Shown here: positions 23,048 through 31,367 of the stretch, piece after piece | How positions within the stretch are numbered: position 1 is the first letter of the stretch | How the letters are laid out: each line of letters begins with the position of its first letter | Source: an uncultured bacterium | GTDB lineage: Bacteria; Verrucomicrobiota; Lentisphaeria; Victivallales; UBA1829 | Direction of reading: 5' to 3' | Assembly: GCA_902802585.1 (NCBI GenBank) | Contig: CADCMR010000018.1 | Location: 18,594 to 74,373 of the forward strand | DNA length: 55,780 bases | Program-made: the position numbers and the translations under genes | The notes under the pieces: generated by a model | What the model saw: only the letters and a program-made list of their open reading frames with translations | Told to the model about the DNA's origin: nothing | Database searches by the model: none

Positions 23048-24577
23048 ATGAAAAATATCGCAAGCCCGCAACTCCTCGTCATCCAGAAGGTCAGCTCGGT
23101 CATCACCCGTGAACGCGACGTGCAGGCGCTCCTCGAAAGCGTCCTCGCCATCCTCGAAAGCGACATGGGCATGATCCGGGGCACGTTCGCCCTGCTCTAC
23201 GGCGACACACTCAAGATCGAGGTCTCCTGCGGACTTGCCGAAACAGAGAAGAAACTCGGGCACTACCGCATCGGCGAGGGCATCACCGGGCACGTCGCCG
23301 AGACCGGGCACAGCCACGTGATCCCGGACCTCCGCACCGACACCCGCTTCCTGAACCGTACTGGCGCACGCCACTACACCGAACAGGTCGCGTTCATCTG
23401 CGTCCCGCTGATCCACCATGAAAACGTGATCGGCACGCTCTCCATCGACCGTCCCGTCCTGCCCGACACCGACCTCGACAGCGACGTCGCCTTCCTCGAG
23501 ATTATCGCGAACATCACCGCCGACGCCGCCGCCGCGTGCGTGGAAATCCATGACGAACGCGAATCCCTGCTCGAAGAAAACCGCAAGCTCCGCAGCATGC
23601 TCCAGAAGGCGCCCGGCAAGATGATCGGGAACTGCCGCGAGATGCAGCTCGTCTACGAACAGCTCCGCCAGGTCGCGCCATCCGACGCCACAGTCCTGAT
23701 CCGCGGCGCCAGCGGCACCGGGAAGGAACTCCTCGCCCGCGCCATCGTCGAGCTCTCCGCGCGCAAGGACAAACCGTTCATCACACTGAACTGCGCCGCC
23801 CTTCCCGAAAATCTCGTCGAAAGCGAGCTCTTCGGACACGAAAAAGGCGCGTTCACAGGCGCGGTCAGCCGTCGCATCGGTCGCGCCGAGGCCGCCGACG
23901 GAGGCACGCTCTTCCTCGACGAGATCGGCGACCTGACCATGCAGACCCAGGTCAAGCTCCTGCGTTTCCTGCAGGAACGCACCTTCTCGCGCGTCGGCAG
24001 CAACGAGGAGCTGCATTCCAACGTGCGTTTCCTCGCCGCCACCAGCCGCAACCTTGAGGAGCTGATGGAGAAAAAGCTCTTCCGCGAGGACCTGTACTAC
24101 CGCCTGAACATCTTCCCCATCATGATGCCCCCGCTCGCACAGCGAAAGAGCGACATCATCCTGCTTGCCGAGTATTTCATCGAAAACCTGAACGTAAAGT
24201 ACAACAAGGCGATCCGCAAGCTCTCCCCCGGTGCGATCCACCTGCTCATGAACTACAGCTGGCCCGGGAACGTCCGCGAGCTCGAAAACTGCATGGAGCG
24301 CGCCGTGCTCACCGCGTCCGACGACTGCGTCCACGGTCACAACCTCCCCCCCTCGCTCCAGGCGGTGCGGAACACAGCCGCGACGCCGGGCGCGCTCAAC
24401 CTCGGCGACGACTCCTCCACGCTTGAAGTCCTGCTCGCAAACTACGAACGCGAAATCCTCCAGGACGCCATCCGCAAGAACGACGGCAACCTCTCCGCCG
24501 CCGGCCGCAAGCTCGGCCTCTCCCCGCGCATGATGAACTACCGCATGAACCGCCTCGGAATCAAAAAAGAATCCTGA
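23048..24577 (+). CDS. NifA-like sigma-54-dependent activator (GAF, AAA+, Fis HTH)
   Basis: This 509-residue protein has the three domains of NifA-type enhancer-binding proteins. A GAF sensor spans about residues 10-175. The AAA+ domain spans about residues 195-430, with Walker A GASGTGKE, the sigma-54-contacting GAFTGA loop and Walker B GGTLFLDEIGDL. A Fis-type helix-turn-helix lies in the last 45 residues (GLSPRMMNYRMNRLGI), close in style to NifA. There is no response-regulator receiver domain, so it is not an NtrC. It lies between gltD and the PII-amtB pair, both with sigma-54 promoters, and is the obvious candidate to activate them. No nif structural genes are in the window. The ATG at 23048 is used because the upstream ATG at 23021 lies within the promoter. 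The GAF ligand is unknown. Confidence 0.92.
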   Translation: MKNIASPQLLVIQKVSSVITRERDVQALLESVLAILESDMGMIRGTFALLYGDTLKIEVSCGLAETEKKLGHYRIGEGITGHVAETGHSHVIPDLRTDTRFLNRTGARHYTEQVAFICVPLIHHENVIGTLSIDRPVLPDTDLDSDVAFLEIIANITADAAAACVEIHDERESLLEENRKLRSMLQKAPGKMIGNCREMQLVYEQLRQVAPSDATVLIRGASGTGKELLARAIVELSARKDKPFITLNCAALPENLVESELFGHEKGAFTGAVSRRIGRAEAADGGTLFLDEIGDLTMQTQVKLLRFLQERTFSRVGSNEELHSNVRFLAATSRNLEELMEKKLFREDLYYRLNIFPIMMPPLAQRKSDIILLAEYFIENLNVKYNKAIRKLSPGAIHLLMNYSWPGNVRELENCMERAVLTASDDCVHGHNLPPSLQAVRNTAATPGALNLGDDSSTLEVLLANYEREILQDAIRKNDGNLSAAGRKLGLSPRMMNYRMNRLGIKKES

Positions 24578-24623
24578 TTCCAGGAAGATTTCTATACTTT
24601 CCACATCATCGAATGACCTGGAT

Positions 24624-25139
24624 TCACGCTTTTTTCACAGGGATGATGAGACCGCATTCGTAGTCCGGAGCGGCAGGATTTCCGGGAGGATAGGACTCGA
24701 TATTGATGCCAAATTCCTGGTACTCCGGATGTTCCTTCAGCCAGCCATTATAAGCGGCGGCGTAGAGGTCCTGCAGCGATTTCGGCAACGCGCCTTTGCA
24801 ACGGAATTCCGCCCAGTCGGATTCGGGGATCGTCAGGAGTTTCATGCCGTCCGGAACGGTCCCGCCGCTGTATTCGCCGCAGATCATGTACTCGAACGAC
24901 CCGTCCCGCCCCTCGCTTTTCAGGCAGCGGCACACGGCGTACTGCCCGATCTTATTATCGAGCACAGCCTGTTCCTCGGGCGTCTCCGGCTTCATCGTTT
25001 GAAACAGGCGCGCAAACCGTTGCGCGTATTCATTCCAGAATTCCGGGCATTTGCCGACACCGTCCTCGTTCCTGATTACGATTGAAAAACCGATGAAGGT
25101 GATTTCCCTGCGACGGCTGGTGACGGGTTGGATTTCCAT
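24624..25139 (-). CDS. GyrI-like / AraC-type effector-binding domain protein
   Basis: This 171-residue protein resembles the stand-alone GyrI-like small-molecule-binding domain, the effector domain also found at the C-terminus of Rob and BmrR regulators. It opens with EIQPVTSRRREITFIGFS and has a late LPKSLQDLYAAAYNGWL helix followed by a strand ending in IIPVKKA. No helix-turn-helix is present, so any regulatory role would need a partner. The start at 25139 is chosen because AAGGAA lies about 9 nt upstream; the ATG at 25169 is nearly at the predicted transcript start. It is divergent from the PII gene and convergent with the activator gene. A link to nitrogen control is only positional. Confidence 0.75.
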   Translation of the reverse strand: MEIQPVTSRRREITFIGFSIVIRNEDGVGKCPEFWNEYAQRFARLFQTMKPETPEEQAVLDNKIGQYAVCRCLKSEGRDGSFEYMICGEYSGGTVPDGMKLLTIPESDWAEFRCKGALPKSLQDLYAAAYNGWLKEHPEYQEFGINIESYPPGNPAAPDYECGLIIPVKKA

Positions 25140-25180
25140 GGGTCGTTTCCTTGTTTTCGGGTTCTCCATATGTTCGATAT

Positions 25181-25209
25181 AATGTAATCCATCCCGAACG
25201 CATTGTCAA
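25181..25209 (-). promoter_or_regulatory. Sigma-70-like promoter for the GyrI-like gene
   Basis: On the minus strand TTGACA (plus 25204-25209), a 17 bp spacer and TACATT (plus 25181-25186). The start would be near 25174. Confidence 0.6.
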
Positions 25210-25261
25210 CCCGGCAAAGAGCATTTCCTCCTCGGAATCTCCTTGAAAAGAGGACAAACCC

Positions 25262-25311
25262 GTTTTACATTTTGTTGTCAGAGCACGCGGTTTTGTAAAA
25301 CTTTTCCGACA
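25262..25311. promoter_or_regulatory. Inverted repeat upstream of PII-amtB, candidate activator site
   Basis: GTTTTACA (25262-25269) and TGTAAAAC (25294-25301) form perfect 8 bp arms, 24 bp apart. TGTAAA-N9-ACA at 25294-25311 matches the string found upstream of gltB. The sites lie roughly 35-80 bp upstream of the sigma-54 -24 element. Confidence 0.45.
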
Positions 25312-25342
25312 CGTCAACCTGTTTTTTCGCCTGAAACCATGT

Positions 25343-25360
25343 TTGGCACGGGATATGCTG
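25343..25360 (+). promoter_or_regulatory. Sigma-54 promoter for the PII-amtB operon
   Basis: TTGGCACGGGATATGCTG has GG (25345-25346) and GC (25357-25358) 10 bp apart and one mismatch (A for T) to TGGCACG-N4-TTGCW. It shares eleven consecutive bases, TTGGCACGGGA, with the gltB promoter. The start would be near 25370. Confidence 0.8.
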
Positions 25361-25404
25361 AATGTTCCGGCGTAACCTCAAAATCCTTTCAGGAGAAACA
25401 CGAC

Positions 25405-25746
25405 ATGAAACTCATCATCGCGTACATCCAGCCCGACCGGCTGAATCCCGTCAAGCAGGCGCTTTACGCCCGCAGCATCTTCAAAATCTCCGTCACGAAC
25501 GCGCTGGGCTGCGGTCAGCAGCGCGGATACGTCCACATGTGGCGCGGCGCGCTTCAGGAAGTCAACCTGCTGAAGAAGGTTCGCCTCGCGATCGCGGTCA
25601 ACGACGAATTCGTCGAGACCACCATCGAAGGCATCTGTGAAGGCGCGCGCACCGGACATATCGGCGACGGCAAGATCTTCGTCCTGCCCATGGACGAGTG
25701 CATCCGCATCCGCACGGGCGAACGCGGCTCCGAGGCAATCGGATAA
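25405..25746 (+). CDS. glnK: PII nitrogen signal protein lacking the Tyr51 uridylylation site
   Basis: PII trimers sense ATP/ADP and 2-oxoglutarate and gate AmtB and other targets. The 113 residues align over their length with GlnB/GlnK: Gln39, the 83-93 stretch [11 protein letters not shown] and Arg101/Arg103 of the nucleotide site are conserved. In the T-loop, the usual GAEYMVDFLPK is [11 protein letters not shown], so Tyr51, the residue uridylylated by GlnD in proteobacteria, is Gln51. Control by uridylylation at that site is therefore not possible, while ligand-driven control remains plausible. AGGAG lies 9 nt before this ATG; longer upstream frames overlap the sigma-54 promoter. amtB follows after 32 bp. 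The glnK name follows the linkage to amtB. Confidence 0.93.
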   Translation: MKLIIAYIQPDRLNPVKQALYARSIFKISVTNALGCGQQRGYVHMWRGALQEVNLLKKVRLAIAVNDEFVETTIEGICEGARTGHIGDGKIFVLPMDECIRIRTGERGSEAIG

Positions 25747-25778
25747 CTCCGCAACATCGGAAAGGAATTCAATTCACT

Positions 25779-27143
25779 ATGAATAAGATGATGACAGCGG
25801 CTCTGATGAGCCTCGTTTTCGTTGGAATGTGCGCCGGCGCGGAAGAAGCGGCGGAAGCAGTCGCCGAAGCAACGGCGGTAACCGAAACAATTCAGGAGGT
25901 CGCGGCGCCCTCGACCGCCGACTATGCGATGTTCGCGGTGAACAACCTGTGGGTGATGGCGGGCGGCATGCTGGTCTTCCTCATGCACCTCGGATTCGCG
26001 TGCGTGGAGTCCGGTCTGGCGCGCGCGAAAAACTGCAACAACATCCTCTTCAAGAACACCATGACCCCGGCGATCGGGTTCCTCTCCTACGCCGTCTGCG
26101 GATTCGCGCTGATGTACCCCGGCGTGCACTGGATCTGGAACAACTGGTTCGGGTTCGCCGGATTCGGGCTGCATCTGCCCGCGGGCGCCCCGATCGCGTA
26201 CCACAACGGCGAGTTCACGTACTGGACGGATTTCTTCTTCCAGGGGATGTTCGCCGCGACCGCCGCGACCATCGTGTCCGGCGCGGTCGCCGAACGCGTG
26301 AAGCTGAGCAGCTACCTGATCTTCACGGCGGTCTACGTGTCGGTCGTGTACCCGATCGTCGGCTCGTGGGGCTGGGGCGGCGGCTGGCTGGACGCCATGC
26401 ATTTCCACGACTTCGCCGGTTCCACGTTCGTGCACAGCGTGGGCGGCTGGGCGGCGCTCTCCGGCGTGATTCTGCTCGGACCGCGCATCGGCAAATACGT
26501 CGACGGCAAGGTGATGCCCATCATGGGGCACAACATGCCGCTCGTGACCATCGGCGTCTTCCTGCTCTGGCTCGGCTGGTTCGGATTCAACGGCGCATCC
26601 GCCCTGAACGCGGAACCACAAAAGGTCAGCCTGGTGCTCGTGAACACCATGATCGCCGCCAGCGCAGCGGTCGTCTCCAGCATGCTGACGAGCCGGTTCA
26701 TGCTCCACCACCCCGACCTCTCCATGACCATGAACGGCTGTCTCGCCGGGCTCGTGGGCGTCACCGCCGGTGCGGACTGCGTGAGCGTGAGCGCGGCGGT
26801 CGTGATCGGACTCGTTGCGGGCATCATTGTGGTCCCGGCGGTCGTCATGTTCGACCGGCTCCACCTCGACGACCCTGTCGGCGCGCTCTCCGTGCACCTC
26901 GTGAACGGCGTCTGGGGCACGCTCGCGGTCGGCATCTTCTCGCCCGAATACAAATTCCTGCCGCAGCTCATCGGCGCGGCGGTCGTCGGGCTCGTTTCCT
27001 TCGTGTCCTCCTTCGCGATCTTCTTCGTGCTGAAGAAAACCGCCGGCATCCGCGTCAGCGAAGAGGAGGAACTCCGTGGCCTCGACCTCTGCGAACACGG
27101 CGGCGAAGCCTACCCAGGATTCCAGTTCTTCGTCAATATGTGA
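25779..27143 (+). CDS. amtB: Ammonium transporter
   Basis: AmtB is a trimeric inner-membrane ammonium channel. The 454-residue precursor has an N-terminal signal peptide (MNKMMTAALMSLVFVGMCAGA) and an acidic Ala/Glu-rich linker to about residue 48, then 11 membrane segments. The twin pore histidines are visible in DFAGSTFVHSVGGW and VHLVNGVWGTLAVG. The C-terminal cytoplasmic tail ending GLDLCEHGGEAYPGF is the conserved GLDxxEHGEExY region that docks PII. A good ribosome binding site, AAAGGAA, precedes the ATG. It is co-transcribed with the PII gene and ends at a strong terminator (27173). Confidence 0.96.
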   Translation: MNKMMTAALMSLVFVGMCAGAEEAAEAVAEATAVTETIQEVAAPSTADYAMFAVNNLWVMAGGMLVFLMHLGFACVESGLARAKNCNNILFKNTMTPAIGFLSYAVCGFALMYPGVHWIWNNWFGFAGFGLHLPAGAPIAYHNGEFTYWTDFFFQGMFAATAATIVSGAVAERVKLSSYLIFTAVYVSVVYPIVGSWGWGGGWLDAMHFHDFAGSTFVHSVGGWAALSGVILLGPRIGKYVDGKVMPIMGHNMPLVTIGVFLLWLGWFGFNGASALNAEPQKVSLVLVNTMIAASAAVVSSMLTSRFMLHHPDLSMTMNGCLAGLVGVTAGADCVSVSAAVVIGLVAGIIVVPAVVMFDRLHLDDPVGALSVHLVNGVWGTLAVGIFSPEYKFLPQLIGAAVVGLVSFVSSFAIFFVLKKTAGIRVSEEEELRGLDLCEHGGEAYPGFQFFVNM

Positions 27144-27172
27144 TCTCGCCCACGAGACAAAACACCATCCCT

Positions 27173-27211
27173 GCCCCGGTCTGCTCAAAGCGGCCGGGGC
27201 TTTCTTTTTAC
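27173..27211 (+). terminator. Terminator after amtB
   Basis: GCCCCGG (27173-27179) pairs with CCGGGGC (27194-27200) and is followed by TTTCTTTTT. Confidence 0.8.
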
Positions 27212-27303
27212 AGGAAACGTAACTTGAGGCTGATTTCAGGTGCGTGGCATCGGTCATAGGGTAAAGAAGCCCCCGGAGGAACCTCGGCGGAGCGGAAAAT
27301 CAG

Positions 27304-27322
27304 GTGCTGCTCCATGCAGCAC
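27304..27322 (-). terminator. Weak hairpin after the orphan permease gene
   Basis: On the minus strand GTGCTGC and GCAGCAC pair around a 5 nt loop, with a short TTTT a few bases later. It lies 23-41 bp past the stop codon. Confidence 0.35.
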
Positions 27323-27344
27323 GGCATGCGCCGGATTCCATCGG

Positions 27345-28388
27345 CTACACGCGGGACTCGAAGCCGATTCGCGGGTCGGCGATCACGTAGAGGATGTCCG
27401 ACAGCAGGATGCCGGCGAGCGTCAGGAATCCGCTGAACGCGAAAAGCGTCATCATCAGCGGGATGTCGCGGCTGCTGAGCGCGAGCATGGATAGCGCGCC
27501 CATGCCGGGGATGTTGAAGATGTATTCGATCAGGATGCTGCCGGACACCAGCCCGGGCAGGATGCCCGCGAAGAGCGTGATCATGATGATCAGGGCGTTG
27601 CGGAACGCATGGACGTAGATGACCTCCTTTTCCGCGAGCCCCTTTGCACGCGCCGTGCGGATGTACTCCTGGCGGATCACGTCGAGCATGCCCGCCCGCG
27701 TGAAGCGCGCGATGCCGGCAAACGACGCGTAGCTGAGGCAGAAGACCGGCAGGACGTAGTGCATCGCCGTCACCCACATGATTTTCCACGAGCTCATCCC
27801 CTGCGTGATGTCGGGCGTCAGGCCCTTCAGCGGGAAGATCGGCGCGAGACCGCCCACGCAAAGCGTCGCCTGCAGCAGCAGCGCCACGGAGATGGCAGGC
27901 AGGGAGTACAGGAAGAACAGGAACAGCGTCGTGGTCTTGTCGAACGCCGTGTCGTGCCGGACGGCGGTCTGAATGCCGATCGGAATGGACAGGATGTACG
28001 TGACCAAGATCGCGAAGAGATTGAGCTTGATCGTGATGGGGAGGCGTTCCAGGACCAGCTCGGTCACGGGGCGCCCCTTGTCCACCGCGACGGACGCCCC
28101 CAGGTCGCCGTGGAACGCATCCCAGATCCAAAGCCCGAACCCGACAATGATCGGCTTGTCGAGGTGGAGCTTCTCCTCGATGATCTTGTTGCGCCCCAGG
28201 TCGGTCTTGTCGCTCGACATGGTCCCCGCCGCGTTCTTGCCGCCGCCGTCGGCGGAGAGGAACGTGCTTTTGGACGGGTCGCCGGGAGCGAGACGCACGA
28301 GCGCATAACTCGCCAGCAGGATCACGAAGAGCGTGAAGATGCCGAGGGCGAGGCGTTTGACCAGATATGTCCAGAATTGTCCCTTCAT
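27345..28388 (-). CDS. DppB/OppB-type peptide ABC transporter permease, orphan
   Basis: This 347-residue integral membrane protein belongs to the DppB/OppB family of peptide (or nickel/microcin) ABC importers. It has an N-terminal membrane segment with the family pattern ASYALVRLAPGDP, a long loop to about residue 105, and five further segments. The coupling motif that docks the ATPase is EYIRTARAKGLAEKEVIYVHAFRNALI, with the EAA-like core A-KG at about residues 248-251. In normal operons it is followed by a DppC permease, two ATPases and a binding protein; none is present here, as it converges on amtB. Partners must lie elsewhere or the gene is a remnant. The frame is intact. A promoter is at 28444-28471. 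Confidence 0.88.
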   Translation of the reverse strand: MKGQFWTYLVKRLALGIFTLFVILLASYALVRLAPGDPSKSTFLSADGGGKNAAGTMSSDKTDLGRNKIIEEKLHLDKPIIVGFGLWIWDAFHGDLGASVAVDKGRPVTELVLERLPITIKLNLFAILVTYILSIPIGIQTAVRHDTAFDKTTTLFLFFLYSLPAISVALLLQATLCVGGLAPIFPLKGLTPDITQGMSSWKIMWVTAMHYVLPVFCLSYASFAGIARFTRAGMLDVIRQEYIRTARAKGLAEKEVIYVHAFRNALIIMITLFAGILPGLVSGSILIEYIFNIPGMGALSMLALSSRDIPLMMTLFAFSGFLTLAGILLSDILYVIADPRIGFESRV

Positions 28389-28443
28389 GCGCGGGCGTCC
28401 CTATGGGCGGGTTACAGTTGATTCAACAAAAAAACTCTCTACA

Positions 28444-28471
28444 AATTTACCTCGTTTTTCGCCGATTGCAA
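28444..28471 (-). promoter_or_regulatory. Sigma-70-like promoter for the orphan permease
   Basis: On the minus strand TTGCAA (plus 28466-28471), a 16 bp spacer and TAAATT (plus 28444-28449). Confidence 0.5.
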
Positions 28472-28521
28472 ATCCGCGTCCGAAAAAAACGCGCAAAACA
28501 TGCACTTTTCCCGTTTCGCGC

Positions 28522-28550
28522 TTGATTTTCGTGTTCCCGTGATGTATTGT
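28522..28550 (+). promoter_or_regulatory. Sigma-70-like promoter for the small membrane protein at 28601
   Basis: TTGATT (28522-28527), a 17 bp spacer and TATTGT (28545-28550). It places the start near 28557 and rules out the TTG at 28547 as a start codon. Confidence 0.55.
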
Positions 28551-28600
28551 TATCAATCTATTGTTTCAACGGCTTCACTCTGTACGAATCGTCATCCATC

Positions 28601-28975
28601 ATGGTCTTCTTTCTGTTCGTTTCCGCGCTATTTCTGCTTGCGTTCGTTTTTCTGGACATGTCGCACGAAGTCCTCAAAAAACGGATCCGCCGCATCAGCG
28701 CGAAAAAAACGGACGATCCGTGCCCGCCCGAACTGGATTATCCATTGTTCAGGCTTGGTCCGTCCGCCTCCGGGCGCACGCCGTGGCAGCGCTACAGCCG
28801 CCGGGAAACGCAGGTCGCCGACCGGGACGATTTCATCAGGAAAATCGCGCCGGAGCATTTCGACAAGTTCATTTTTCAGGAACGCATCCTGCGCCTGATG
28901 CTCGGCGCGACGTTTTTCGTGCTCGCGGCGGACGTGCTCGTGGTCGCGGCGCACATCATCCGGCACTGGCGCTGA
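28601..28975 (+). CDS. Small membrane protein of unknown function
   Basis: This 124-residue protein is not recognised. It has a hydrophobic helix at residues 1-19, a basic and polar middle (KKRIRRISAKK, then EHFDKFIFQERIL), and a second hydrophobic helix at about residues 98-118 ending HIIRHWR. Both ends are probably in the membrane and the middle in the cytoplasm. There is no clear ribosome binding site before the ATG. It stands alone, divergent from the peptide permease and convergent with rlmI, which ends 12 bp away on the other strand. Confidence 0.6.
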   Translation: MVFFLFVSALFLLAFVFLDMSHEVLKKRIRRISAKKTDDPCPPELDYPLFRLGPSASGRTPWQRYSRRETQVADRDDFIRKIAPEHFDKFIFQERILRLMLGATFFVLAADVLVVAAHIIRHWR

Positions 28976-28987
28976 CCGGAACCCGGC

Positions 28988-30175
28988 TCAGATCGAAGCG
29001 ACGAGCTGAAGCCCCTTGAGGTAACGCCCTTCCGGGAACGAGGTCAGGACCGGATGGTCCGGTCCCTGCGACAGCCACCGGACGGTGCGAAGCGGACGAT
29101 GCGCGTCCGCCGCCGCGGAATCCACGATCTTCGCGAAGAGGTCGTCGTCGATCGCACCGGAGCACGAGAACGTGAACAGCTGTCCTCCCGGATTAAGGAG
29201 CTTGACCGCCAGCAGGTTGATGTCCTTGTAGGCGCGCGCGGCGCGTTCGCGCTGCGACATGGTCTCAGCGAATTTCGGCGGATCCAGCACGATCACGTCG
29301 AAGCTCCTCCGCGCGTCACGGCAGCTCCGCAGGAACTGGAACACGTCCGCTTCCTCCGTCTCGAAGGCGTCCGGGGAAAACCCGTTCAGCTCCGCCAACT
29401 CCCGCGCACAGGCAAGCGCAGGTCCCGAGGAATCCACGTTCAGCACATGCTCCGCGCCGCCCTTCAGCGCCGCAAGCCCGAATCCGCCCGTGTACGAGAA
29501 ACAGTTCAGCACGCTCTCCGCGCCGGCGGCGCATTCCGCCACCAACCGGCGGTTGTCGCGCTGGTCGAGGTAGAACCCGGTCTTGTGTCCCATCAGGTAG
29601 TCGGCGCGGTACCGGATGCCGTTTTCCGTAAACTCCAGTACATCCGGCAGCGGCTCCCCGGCGAGATGTCCGGTTCGGGACAACAACCCGTCCTTCGCAC
29701 GGCTGTCGACGTCGGAGCGTTCGTACACGCCCTTCGCGTAGTCCAGCAGCAGTTCGCCGATCAGCGCGCGGTGGCGTTCCATCCCCGCGCCCGTGATCTG
29801 ACAGACGGCGTATTCGCCGTAGACGTCGGCAATCAGTCCGGGCAACCCGTCCGATTCCGCGCAGACCAGACGGAAGGCGTCCGGCAGAGTGCCGTGGAAC
29901 ACCGTCTTTCTCAATGCGAACGCCGATGCCAGGCGCTTCCGGAAGAACGCCTCGTCTATCGCCTCGGATTCCGTGAAGTTCCAGAGTTTCACCGGGATGT
30001 GCGATTCGGCGGCGTACGCTCCGTACGCCAGAAAATCGCCCCGCGCGCTCCTGACTTCGACCGTTTCACCGGATCCGGGATTGCCCGAGACTTCGCGGAT
30101 GGCGCCGGAGAAGATCCACGGATGACGCCGCAGGACGGATTTTTCGCGACCTTCTTTCAGGATGACGTTATACAT
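28988..30175 (-). CDS. rlmI: 23S rRNA (cytosine-C5) methyltransferase, RlmI family
   Basis: RlmI methylates C1962 of 23S rRNA. The 395 residues carry an N-terminal PUA-like RNA-binding domain (about residues 1-75, LRRHPWIFSGAI), a central EEHEE-type region and a Rossmann methyltransferase domain. SAM-binding is seen in LNCFSYTGGFGLAAL near residue 222, and the catalytic stretch is VIVLDPPKFAET near residue 295, with a FSCSGAI cysteine near residue 345. This matches the COG1092 family; a close paralog with another target base is possible. GAGGT lies 7 nt upstream of the ATG. It is downstream of fabH but separated from it by a terminator. Confidence 0.88.
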   Translation of the reverse strand: MYNVILKEGREKSVLRRHPWIFSGAIREVSGNPGSGETVEVRSARGDFLAYGAYAAESHIPVKLWNFTESEAIDEAFFRKRLASAFALRKTVFHGTLPDAFRLVCAESDGLPGLIADVYGEYAVCQITGAGMERHRALIGELLLDYAKGVYERSDVDSRAKDGLLSRTGHLAGEPLPDVLEFTENGIRYRADYLMGHKTGFYLDQRDNRRLVAECAAGAESVLNCFSYTGGFGLAALKGGAEHVLNVDSSGPALACARELAELNGFSPDAFETEEADVFQFLRSCRDARRSFDVIVLDPPKFAETMSQRERAARAYKDINLLAVKLLNPGGQLFTFSCSGAIDDDLFAKIVDSAAADAHRPLRTVRWLSQGPDHPVLTSFPEGRYLKGLQLVASI

Positions 30176-30220
30176 GTCACGACCTCGCGGGAATACAATT
30201 CAAGTTCAGAGAAACAAGGC

Positions 30221-30250
30221 AAAAAGAAAGGCGGACCGTTCGGACCCGCC
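30221..30250 (-). terminator. Terminator after fabH
   Basis: On the minus strand an 8 bp GC-rich stem with two G-U pairs (plus 30230-30237 with 30243-30250) is followed by TTTCTTTTT. Confidence 0.7.
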
Positions 30251-30263
30251 CGGAAATACACGT

Positions 30264-31253
30264 TCAATAGCGGATCAGCATGGAGCCCCACGCCAGACCG
30301 CCGCCGAATGACGTGAACAGCACCAGGTCGCCGCGTTTGATGCGGCCTGTGCGGCACGCCTCGTCGAGCGCGATGCCGATCGAGGCGGAACTGGTGTTGC
30401 CGTAACGACGGATGTTGCAGAACGCGCGGTCGCCGTTGACGCCGAGGCGCTTCGCCACGGCGTCGATGATGCGGAGGTTCGCCTGATGCGGGATCACGAG
30501 CGAAACCTGGTCGATCGGGACGCCCGCCTTCGCCAGCACTTCCTCGCTGGACGACACCATGGCGTTCACGGCGAGCTTGAAGGTCTCGCGACCTTCCATG
30601 TAGATGAAATGCTGGCGGTTCCAGACCGTTTCATGGTTGGCGGGCGCTTTGCTGCCGCCCGCCGGGATCCGCAGGACGTCCGTGTAGCCGCCGTCGGCGT
30701 GAAGCGAGCTGGCGAGGATGCTGTCCGGGGCGTCCGTGCCGTCGTTCTGAAGCAGCGCGCATCCCGCGCCGTCGCCGAAGAGGATGCAGGTGTTGCGGTC
30801 GGTCCAGTCCACGATCACGGAGAGCTTGTCGGATCCGCAGACCAGCACGTTGCGGTATTTGTCCGGGAAGGACCGCATGAGGGAGAATCCGACCTCAAGC
30901 GAGGATACGAACCCGGCGCACGCGGCGGAGAGATCGAAGCAGAAAGCGTGCTTGCACTGGAAATGGTGCTGGATCAGCGCGCCGGTGTTCGGGAAGATGT
31001 AGTCGGGAGAAATCGTGGCGACCACGATCGCGTCGATGTCGTGTCCGTCAACTCCCGCCTGCGCCAGGGCTTTTTCCGCCGCGCGGATCCCCATCGTGGA
31101 CGCGGTTTCGTCGTCTCCGGCGATGCGGCGTTCCTCCACGCCGGTGCGCGTGCGGATCCACTCGTCGTTGGTGTCGACCAGCTTTTCGATATCGGCGTTG
31201 GTCCGTATATGTTCAGGGAGGTACGAGCCCGTCCCCGCAATGCGAATGCCCAT
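30264..31253 (-). CDS. fabH: 3-oxoacyl-ACP synthase III
   Basis: FabH condenses acetyl-CoA with malonyl-ACP to start fatty acid synthesis. The 329 residues show the Cys-His-Asn triad in order: Cys in DLSAACAGF near residue 113, His in IPHQANLRI near residue 257, and Asn in YGNTSSASI near residue 287. NDEWIRTRTGVEERRIA near residue 30 is the typical N-terminal signature. The start at 31253 is chosen because TAAGGAT lies 7 nt upstream; the longer frame to 31367 runs into the promoter. The gene is alone, without plsX, fabD or fabG beside it. It is divergent from the alkaline phosphatase gene. Confidence 0.95.
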   Translation of the reverse strand: MGIRIAGTGSYLPEHIRTNADIEKLVDTNDEWIRTRTGVEERRIAGDDETASTMGIRAAEKALAQAGVDGHDIDAIVVATISPDYIFPNTGALIQHHFQCKHAFCFDLSAACAGFVSSLEVGFSLMRSFPDKYRNVLVCGSDKLSVIVDWTDRNTCILFGDGAGCALLQNDGTDAPDSILASSLHADGGYTDVLRIPAGGSKAPANHETVWNRQHFIYMEGRETFKLAVNAMVSSSEEVLAKAGVPIDQVSLVIPHQANLRIIDAVAKRLGVNGDRAFCNIRRYGNTSSASIGIALDEACRTGRIKRGDLVLFTSFGGGLAWGSMLIRY

Positions 31254-31367
31254 ATTGTCATCCTTATTGGCCGCCGTTCGGCGTAGGGGTTGATAACGGT
31301 TTTCATTCTGCCGCATCCGGCGAAAGAAGAGCTCCGCGGACGTCCGGAAACAGATTAGACATCCCAT

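Noticed and set aside
28547..28600. Longer N-terminus for the small membrane protein using the TTG at 28547
   Set aside because: That start lies inside the predicted -10 element and has no ribosome binding site.
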